A DNA stretch of 64,000 nt, taken from NCBI RefSeq assembly GCF_030811595.1, contig NZ_JAUSRB010000001.1, positions 1,550,001 through 1,614,000 of the forward strand. The letters run 5' to 3'. The position numbers were made by a program, and so were the translations under genes. This document shows, in pieces, positions 58,744 through 64,000 of this stretch (position 1 is its first letter; every line of letters starts with the position of its first letter). The notes below the pieces were generated by a model. It did not search any database, was not told where the DNA came from, and saw nothing but the letters and a program-made list of their open reading frames with translations. The DNA comes from Streptosporangium brasiliense (GTDB taxonomy: Bacteria; Actinomycetota; Actinomycetes; Streptosporangiales; Streptosporangiaceae).

Positions 58744-59759
58744 GGCCGGTAGTCGGCCTCGGACATGCCGAAGGTCCAGGCCACGCCCTCGCGGGCGGTG
58801 CGGGTGGACGGGGGCACCCGCAGCCAGTATCTGCGGAAGGTGCCGTCGGGCTCGGCGGTGGAGTTGACCACCTCGACCATCACCACCGGCTCGTCGTCGG
58901 GCAGGTCGATCCGCCACAGGACACCCGTCTCGTCCCGGTGCAGCGGGGTCGCGCCGGACTCGGCGAGGTAGCGGTCGTAGCCGAAGTGCTCCAGCATGAC
59001 GCGGCGCAGCTCCGCGTTCTCCTCGGCACGGATGCGTCCGGGGGTCAGCGTCGCCATGGAGGCGGCGAAGTCGGCCGGGACCGGCATGCCGCCCCAGGCG
59101 TGCACGGCGAAGCCGTCGGGGAACAGCAGCGCCGGGCCCTCGGCGCGGTGCAGGCGCGACAGCTCGTCGAGGTGCAGCTCGGCGGGGCGCTCGCACACGA
59201 TGGCCACCCGTTCGAACGGCCACCACCAGCCGGCCGACCGGGCGACCTGGACCAGCCCCTCCACCTCCGGCCTGCCCAGCGCGTCGAACAGCGACAGCCA
59301 CGGCGCGTCCTGCTGGCCCAGCACGGCGTCCAGGGTGGAGGCGCGCAGCGCGGCCGCGACGGGCTCCGACTCCTCCGTCGCGGCGATGCCCCGGCGGATC
59401 TGGACGACCAGCCGGTTCACCGGATCCCAGAGCCGCCCCCCGGTCAGCGACCAGGCCAGCGGCCAGTCCACAGGGCCCAGTGAGGTGTGCGCCTCGGCCC
59501 TGGCCCGCTCCCACGGGCCGGTCCGCACCGCGTCGCGCACCGGCCGGCCGGCGCCGAGCGTGGCGATGGCCCGCGCGCCCGCGGCGGGGGAGTCGACCCA
59601 GATGATCTTCTCGGGCTCGGCCAGGCCGGCGATCCGGTATGCCAGCCGTACTCCCGCCTCGGCGCCGGGCCGGTCGGCGGGACCGGACCTGAAGGCGGCC
59701 TCCTGCCAGCGGAGCGCGGCGGCGGTCAGGACGTCGGCCAGTTCGGTGGTGACGGTCAT
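58728..59759 (-). CDS. DUF6745 domain protein
   Basis: A 343-residue soluble protein. Typical segments are CERPAELHLDELSRLH, GPALLFPDGFAVHAWGG, and near the end VEVVNSTAEPDGTFRRYWLR and AREGVAWTFGM. This is the DUF6745 family, of unknown function. It is preceded at 165 bases by the small partner gene and ends inside a 22-bp repeat array, so its last residues (RPARET) are encoded by one repeat unit. No catalytic motif is evident. A beta-rich binding protein is likely. Confidence 0.88.
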   Translation of the reverse strand: MTVTTELADVLTAAALRWQEAAFRSGPADRPGAEAGVRLAYRIAGLAEPEKIIWVDSPAAGARAIATLGAGRPVRDAVRTGPWERARAEAHTSLGPVDWPLAWSLTGGRLWDPVNRLVVQIRRGIAATEESEPVAAALRASTLDAVLGQQDAPWLSLFDALGRPEVEGLVQVARSAGWWWPFERVAIVCERPAELHLDELSRLHRAEGPALLFPDGFAVHAWGGMPVPADFAASMATLTPGRIRAEENAELRRVMLEHFGYDRYLAESGATPLHRDETGVLWRIDLPDDEPVVMVEVVNSTAEPDGTFRRYWLRVPPSTRTAREGVAWTFGMSEADYRPARET

Positions 59760-59866
59760 CGAATACCTCCAGCGTGGAGATCCGGGCTCCGCCCCGGTGC
59801 CGTCAGGTTCGGGGCCTGTCGGGCCGGCGGGCCGCTCGCCCCGGCGGCGCCCGTGGGGGAGATCCG

Positions 59867-59917
59867 GTCGGGCGGGAAAGTCGGGCGGGAAAAGGGGAGT
59901 CGGGCGGGAAAAGGGGA
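59867..59917. repeat. 19-bp tandem repeat, two and a half copies
   Basis: GTCGGGCGGGAAA at 59867, then GTCGGGCGGGAAAAGGGGA at 59880 and 59899. The array ends seven bases before the stop codon of the small gene at 59925. Confidence 0.85.
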
Positions 59918-59924
59918 GGAGAGG

Positions 59925-60251
59925 TCAGTCGGCGACGACGCGGAAGGCGCCGGGGACGTATTCGCGCTGGCGCTGCACGCGGTACCAGCCCTTGGGCAGG
60001 GAGATCGCGGCGTGCTCCTCGTGGACGACGCGCCCCCCGGAGGGGACGTTCAGGAAGTCGGGGTCCATCGGCCGCAGGCCGCGCACCAGCGTGCCGGGGC
60101 CGACCACCGCGTGGGCGTGACCGGTGGCCTCACCCAGGGCCAGCACCAGCCGGCCGCGGGCGTCACGCGGCGCGGACGGCGAGGTCCGGACCGGGGCGGG
60201 CACGGCCTCCTCGTGGACGGGCACGATCAGGATGTCTCCCTGGCGGTACAT
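59925..60251 (-). CDS. Small conserved partner of DUF6745 protein
   Basis: A 108-residue protein: MYRQGDILIVPV, then LVLALGEATGHAHAVV and VHEEHAAISLPKGWYRVQRQ, ending YVPGAFRVVAD. It is beta-rich, with several conserved His (TGHAH, HEEH) that could bind metal in a cupin-like site. I know such proteins as usual neighbours of DUF6745 genes; function is unknown. The ATG at 60251 has GAGGAG nine bases upstream. Part of the upstream frame is an antisense shadow of the TetR gene region. Confidence 0.82.
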   Translation of the reverse strand: MYRQGDILIVPVHEEAVPAPVRTSPSAPRDARGRLVLALGEATGHAHAVVGPGTLVRGLRPMDPDFLNVPSGGRVVHEEHAAISLPKGWYRVQRQREYVPGAFRVVAD

Positions 60252-60367
60252 CTGGCAGGCTCCTCGCGTCGGGGGTCGATCGAAAGGTAGCCACCGCCAC
60301 CGACATTTCCCGGCCGCCCGCCGGCGGGCGGCCGCCGTGCGGCGTGCCGGAGCCCAGGGGGACGCCC

Positions 60368-60961
60368 TCAGGCGCCCAGCCCGCGCAGCACGAACCCGCA
60401 GACGGTCTCCTCGGCCTCCTGCGGCGTCACCGTGCCGCTGAGCAGGGGCACCCGCTCGGCGCCGAGGACAGCGATGATCATGCGAGCGGCGGCGGCCACG
60501 TCGGGGGTCCGGAAGTCGCCCGAGGCCACCCCGCTGTCGATGATGCCGGTCAGGATGCGCTGCATCGGCGCGACGTGGTCGGCCAGACGCTGGTAGGCGT
60601 CGGGGCCCAGGGCCGCCGACAGGTCGGCGGGGCCGGGGTGGGGGTGGGCGAGCAGCCCGGCGAGCTGGAGCCGGACGAACACCCGCAGCCGCTCGGCGGG
60701 GGAGGCGTGCTCGGGCAGCTCCCGCCCGTAGCTCTCGATGAAGTAGTGCGTCACCCGCTCGGTGAAGGCCAGCAGCAGCGCGGCCTTGTCGGGGAAGTAG
60801 TTGTAGAGAACGGTCCGGGTGATGCCGGCCTCGCTGGCCACGTCGGTCATCGAGATGGTGTCTATCCCCTGGTCGCGGGAGAGCCGCGAGAACGCCTGCA
60901 GGATCCGGTCCCGCGTCTGGGCGCGATGTTCGCCGATCGTCGCGGCCGAAATCCGGGGCAT
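60368..60961 (-). CDS. TetR family regulator
   Basis: A 197-residue repressor with helix-turn-helix ISMTDVASEAGITRTVLYNYF and a TetR C-terminal ligand domain. It begins 95 bases downstream of the heme oxygenase gene on the same strand and may share its transcript. Two copies of a TGACA/TGTCA palindrome lie before the heme oxygenase gene and none in front of this one, which fits autoregulation through the shared promoter. The ligand could be heme or a product of its breakdown, but this is inference. Confidence 0.9.
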   Translation of the reverse strand: MPRISAATIGEHRAQTRDRILQAFSRLSRDQGIDTISMTDVASEAGITRTVLYNYFPDKAALLLAFTERVTHYFIESYGRELPEHASPAERLRVFVRLQLAGLLAHPHPGPADLSAALGPDAYQRLADHVAPMQRILTGIIDSGVASGDFRTPDVAAAARMIIAVLGAERVPLLSGTVTPQEAEETVCGFVLRGLGA

Positions 60962-61056
60962 GCCCCCATGGTCGCACAGAGTGGGCGGCGCGGACGGGCT
61001 GTGAGCCGTGCGGTCTCCGTACCGGAGCGCCGCCGTACGGCGGGGCGCGGGGGAGC

Positions 61057-61710
61057 TCAGGCGGCGAGCTCGGCGCGTGCCACCCGGCCGAGGTCGGCGA
61101 GGACCTCGGTGTTGAGCAGGTAGGCCAGCTTGGTCTCGCGGATGATCCGCTGCCTGCCGGCCTCGTCCAGGGCCAGCGCGTCAAGCCGGGCGCGGTATTC
61201 GTTCTTGAACCGGGGCAGGCTGCCGACCCGGTCGAAGAGGTAGAAGTCGACGCCGCCGCCCGGCTGGTAGCCGTAGATCTTCTGCAGCTCCATCCGGATG
61301 AACTGCCCGCCGGACAGGTCGCCCATGTAGCGGGTGTAGTGATGGGCGATGTAGCCGTCCGGCCGGGTGGCGACCTGCTCGATGCGGGCGACCAGCGTCC
61401 GGGTCGGCGGGGAGGGCTCGATCCTGGACCGCCAGCCGGCGCCGTAGATCGTCTCCAGGTCGCGGGCCAGCGCCTCCTCGCGGTAGAGCTCGGGGAAGAC
61501 GAAGGGGGCGGCGACCGGGTCGTCGGCGAGCGCTCTGGAGGCGCCGTCGAGGGCGACGTAGGCGAAGTAGTGCTGGGCGACCATCTCGCCGTAGGCCTCG
61601 CGGCTCAGGTGGCCCGCCATCAGGGCCTTGAGGTAGCTCTCGTCCTCGGCCGCCCCGTGGTCGCTCCAGGTGGCGTCCCTGAGGACTTCGGAGAACGCTG
61701 GCTCACTCAT
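61057..61710 (-). CDS. Heme oxygenase (biliverdin-producing)
   Basis: A 217-residue helical enzyme that opens heme to biliverdin, CO and iron. The proximal His is likely His18 (ATWSDHGAAE), and the distal helix has YMGDLSGGQ with the conserved glycines. FKNEYRARLDAL matches the later helix. The ATG at 61710 is chosen for the family start MSEPAFSEVLRDAT. It lies between a TetR gene and a NarL-type two-component system, all on the same strand. The arrangement suggests heme- or iron-dependent control. Confidence 0.94.
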   Translation of the reverse strand: MSEPAFSEVLRDATWSDHGAAEDESYLKALMAGHLSREAYGEMVAQHYFAYVALDGASRALADDPVAAPFVFPELYREEALARDLETIYGAGWRSRIEPSPPTRTLVARIEQVATRPDGYIAHHYTRYMGDLSGGQFIRMELQKIYGYQPGGGVDFYLFDRVGSLPRFKNEYRARLDALALDEAGRQRIIRETKLAYLLNTEVLADLGRVARAELAA

Positions 61711-61738
61711 GATCACTCCGCGCTGAAGAGGCTTTTCA

Positions 61739-61751
61739 TGACACAGTGTCA
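61739..61751. promoter_or_regulatory. Perfect palindrome in the heme oxygenase promoter
   Basis: TGACACAGTGTCA: six-base arms around a single A, 28 bases upstream of the heme oxygenase start. It is a typical TetR-type operator. Confidence 0.75.
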
Positions 61752-61782
61752 CAAAAATCACGCACCCCCGTCAAGCTGATGA

Positions 61783-61795
61783 CGACACCTTGTCA
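61783..61795. promoter_or_regulatory. Second, imperfect copy of the heme oxygenase operator
   Basis: CGACACCTTGTCA (TGACAAGGTGTCG on the minus strand) resembles the site at 61739, with the outer TGTCA arm kept. The two sites flank the likely promoter. Confidence 0.5.
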
Positions 61796-61814
61796 TTAAA
61801 CCGCTCCCGGCTCC

Positions 61815-62471
61815 TCACCCGCCCGGACGGACCAGGCCGGTCTCGTAGGCGTGGACGATCGCCTGGGCCCGGTCGCGCAGGTTCAGCTTCGCCAGGATCC
61901 GGCCCACGTGGGTCTTGACGGTCTGCTCCGACAGCACGAGCTGCTCGGCGATCTCCTGGTTGGAGCGGCCCTGCGCGATGAGGGTGAGCACCTCGGTCTC
62001 GCGCTCGGTGATGTCGTCCAGCCGGCCGCGCGGGCGGCGCGGCCCGACCCGCGCGAACTCCGCGATCAGCCGCCTGGTCACCGAAGGCGCCAGCAGCGCC
62101 TCCCCGGCCGCGACCACCCGGACCGCCTCGGCGAGCTGCTGCGCCGAGGCGTCCTTGAGCAGGAACCCGCTGGCCCCGGCCCGCAGCGCCTCGTAGACGT
62201 AGTCGTCGAGGTCGAACGTCGTCAGGATCAGGATCCTGGGCGAGAAGCCGTCCCCCTCCAGGATGGCCCGCGTCGCGGCCAGCCCGTCCATGACCGGCAT
62301 CCGCACGTCCATCAGCACCACGTCCGGCCGGAGCCCGGCCACCCGGTCCACCGCCTCGCGGCCGTCGGCCGCCTCGCCCACCACCTCGATGTCCGGCTGG
62401 GAGTCCAGGAAGACGGTGAGGCCGGTCCTGACCATGCTCTGGTCGTCGGCGATGAGCACCCGGATCGTCAT
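61815..62471 (-). CDS. NarL/LuxR-type response regulator
   Basis: A 218-residue regulator. The receiver has IADDQ, the phospho-acceptor Asp in VVLMDVRMP and Lys in FLLKDAS. The LuxR helix-turn-helix is ITERETEVLTLIAQGRSNQEI with LVLSEQTVKTHV. Its start overlaps the kinase stop (ATGA at 62468-62471). The next gene downstream is heme oxygenase, which resembles the HrrSA/ChrSA heme-responsive systems of Corynebacterium, so heme sensing is a reasonable guess. Confidence 0.93.
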   Translation of the reverse strand: MTIRVLIADDQSMVRTGLTVFLDSQPDIEVVGEAADGREAVDRVAGLRPDVVLMDVRMPVMDGLAATRAILEGDGFSPRILILTTFDLDDYVYEALRAGASGFLLKDASAQQLAEAVRVVAAGEALLAPSVTRRLIAEFARVGPRRPRGRLDDITERETEVLTLIAQGRSNQEIAEQLVLSEQTVKTHVGRILAKLNLRDRAQAIVHAYETGLVRPGG

Positions 62472-63835
62472 GTGTTCTCCATGATCGGCAGAATGGCGGT
62501 GACCGCGAAGCCCGTCCCCACGGGCCCGGCCCACAGCCTCCCACCCAACATGGACGCCCGTTCCCGCATGCCGATCAGCCCGTGCCCCGGCTGTCCCTGT
62601 CCGCCCGCCTGCCACTGTCCGCCCGGCTGTCCTTGTCCGCCCGGCTGTCCCGGTCCGCCCGCCTGTCCCGGCCCGTCGGGGGGATGGCGTCCGGCGTCGT
62701 TGGTCACATTGACGTGCAGTTCGTCGCCGGCCCGGTTGATCCTCATGGAGACGGCCGAGCCCGGCGCGTGCCGCATGGCGTTGCTCAGCGACTCCTGCGC
62801 GATCCGGTAGGCGGACAGGCTCACCGCCGTGGGCAGCCCGGTCAGGTCGCCGCCCAGGCTGAGCGTCACGGTGAGCCCGGCCGAGCGCGCGGTGCCGACG
62901 AGCTCCTCCAGGCGGCCGAGGCCCGGCTGCGGCGCGGTGTCGGTGCGCCCGTCCTCGTCCCTGAGCACGCCCAGCACCCGGCGCATCTCGGTCATGGCCG
63001 CGAGTGAGAGCGCGCGGATCTCCCGCAGCCCCTCCTCCAGACGTCCGGCGTCCCCGGCCGCCTGCAGCGGTACGGCCTCCGCCTGGATGGCGATCACCGA
63101 CATGTGGTGGGCGACGACGTCGTGCAGTTCCCGCGCGATCCTGGCCCGTTCCTCCAGTACGGCCTGCCAGGCCAGCGCCTGCTTGCTGCGCCGTTCCTCC
63201 TCCGCCAGGCGGTGGGTGGCCAGGCGCCTGGCCCGCACGTTGTAGCCGAGGAGCGCGGCGACGCCCAGCAGGAGCGCGGCCGTCAGGATCCCCACGTGGT
63301 TCGCGGGGTTGGCGGCCGCCACGGCGAGCATCGAGACGATCCACACGCCCAGGGTGGTCGTCCGTCCGCAGCGGACCGCGACGGCGTAGACGATCAGCGG
63401 GTAGGTGACGACCCCCGCCGTGGAGTAGGGCACGGTGGTCAGCGCGCGCACGACCGGGGCGGCCAGGAGCATGCCCAGCGTGGCCAGCCGCCAGGCCGCG
63501 AGCGGCCACCGGTTACGCAGCAGCAGGGGGAACGAGGACGCCGCGGCGGTGAGCCAGAGCAGCGGCTCGGGGAACCGCTCCATGAGGTCGCCGGCGCGCG
63601 CCATCTGTTCCTGGTCGTACGTGAGGTCCGAGAACCCGCTGCTGAACAGGAGCCAGGTGAGCAGGGCGTCGGCCAGCAGGACCAGGTCGACGGTCCGGAA
63701 CGGCAGCAGGCCCAGGAAGGCGGGCACGCGCGGTCCCAGGCGGCGCGAGCGGGGGAACGGCGGACCGGCGCTCCCGCTCACCAGGGCGTGGGTGAGCGGC
63801 TGTGCCAGCCGCAGGAGGCCGTCGCGCAAGAGCAT
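62468..63835 (-). CDS. Sensor histidine kinase, HisKA_3 type, with repeat-expanded ATP lid
   Basis: A 455-residue kinase. The N-terminus has about five or six transmembrane helices (residues 40-190) without a large extracellular domain. The H box is [19 protein letters not shown], the N box is [14 protein letters not shown], and the final G box is [15 protein letters not shown]. Between the N and G boxes lies a Gly/Gln/Pro-rich insertion of about 32 residues made from an 18-bp repeat. The ATG at 63835 is used; the open frame upstream to the window end has no homology. It pairs with the overlapping response regulator. Confidence 0.9.
   Translation of the reverse strand: MLLRDGLLRLAQPLTHALVSGSAGPPFPRSRRLGPRVPAFLGLLPFRTVDLVLLADALLTWLLFSSGFSDLTYDQEQMARAGDLMERFPEPLLWLTAAASSFPLLLRNRWPLAAWRLATLGMLLAAPVVRALTTVPYSTAGVVTYPLIVYAVAVRCGRTTTLGVWIVSMLAVAAANPANHVGILTAALLLGVAALLGYNVRARRLATHRLAEEERRSKQALAWQAVLEERARIARELHDVVAHHMSVIAIQAEAVPLQAAGDAGRLEEGLREIRALSLAAMTEMRRVLGVLRDEDGRTDTAPQPGLGRLEELVGTARSAGLTVTLSLGGDLTGLPTAVSLSAYRIAQESLSNAMRHAPGSAVSMRINRAGDELHVNVTNDAGRHPPDGPGQAGGPGQPGGQGQPGGQWQAGGQGQPGHGLIGMRERASMLGGRLWAGPVGTGFAVTAILPIMENT
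62589..62678. repeat. Five 18-bp in-frame repeats inside the kinase gene
   Basis: Units at 62589, 62607, 62625, 62643 and 62661 start GGCTGTCC or GCCTG and end GTCCGCCC (last one diverged). They encode six-residue repeats such as GGQGQP on the minus strand. Confidence 0.9.
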
Positions 63836-64000
63836 CGGCCCAGCGTAGACAGCTCCGGTACGGCCCGGCGTCATACCCCGGGGTGATCCGGATCGATCCC
63901 TCCCGAGAGGGACAATTACACAATTACGATCGCTCACAGCGAACACGCTCAACCTCGGGAACATTTCAAGGCTCCCATTAATTGAGTCGATGTAACTCAA

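Overview
The window is GC-rich chromosomal DNA (GC in nearly every third codon position, many GTG starts, ATGA overlaps, mycothiol/F420-type enzymes, a conservon, ECF sigma factors and many TetR regulators). It fits a morphologically complex actinobacterium, most likely of the Streptosporangiales (Streptosporangium/Nonomuraea-like). I identified the families by reading the sequence; no database was searched. No tRNA, rRNA, CRISPR array, insertion sequence or phage module was seen.

Layout. 1-1.2 kb: 3' part of a conservon (roadblock protein, DUF742 protein, MglA-like GTPase). 1.3-5.4 kb: CehA/McbA-type metallohydrolase, DinB-like protein, chagasin-like lipoprotein and polyphosphate kinase 2. 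5.4-9.9 kb (minus): four-gene operon with two substrate-binding-like proteins, TelA and a VWA domain. 10-24 kb: mainly housekeeping or single-gene units: PAP2/lipid kinase, lipoprotein, zinc ribbon, phosphotransferase, F420-type oxidoreductase, SnoaL-like protein, HAD phosphatase, zinc protease, Nudix, ArfB, PhoD with a possible PHO box, FG-GAP protein. 24-28 kb: two TetR units with well-preserved palindromic operators, an NAD(P)-binding protein and an SGNH hydrolase. 28-41 kb: two large secreted subtilases, an ECF sigma operon, a rifamycin phosphotransferase (rph) and a GH5 glycosidase fused to a membrane domain. 41-53 kb: regulators and exporters (TrmB/LuxR-type regulator, CGNR regulator with hydrolase, DrrAB-type ABC exporter with TetR, LysR with SDR/MFS/SnoaL, DHA2 exporter). 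53.4-58.6 kb: a tightly overlapping five-gene cassette, in the order STM4015-STM4014-STM4013-STM4012-STM4011. 58.7-60.3 kb: DUF6745 protein with its small partner. 60.4-63.8 kb: TetR, heme oxygenase and a NarL-type two-component system.

The best candidate for an undescribed system is the STM4011-4015 cassette. It encodes a leucine-rich-repeat protein, an ATP-grasp ligase, an alkaline-phosphatase-fold hydrolase, a HemN-like radical SAM enzyme and a second radical SAM enzyme with extra C-terminal cysteines. All five are translationally coupled, which suggests one pathway or complex, but no product is known to me. The TelA/VWA operon and the heme-oxygenase/two-component block are further units whose genes probably work together.

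A second theme is unusual non-coding structure. Short tandem repeats of different unit lengths (7, 15, 16, 19 and 22 bp) repeatedly sit on or just beyond stop codons. Clear palindromic operators lie at 24751, 25728, 38166, 43210, 47010/47051 and 61739. Several perfect hairpin terminators separate convergent genes.
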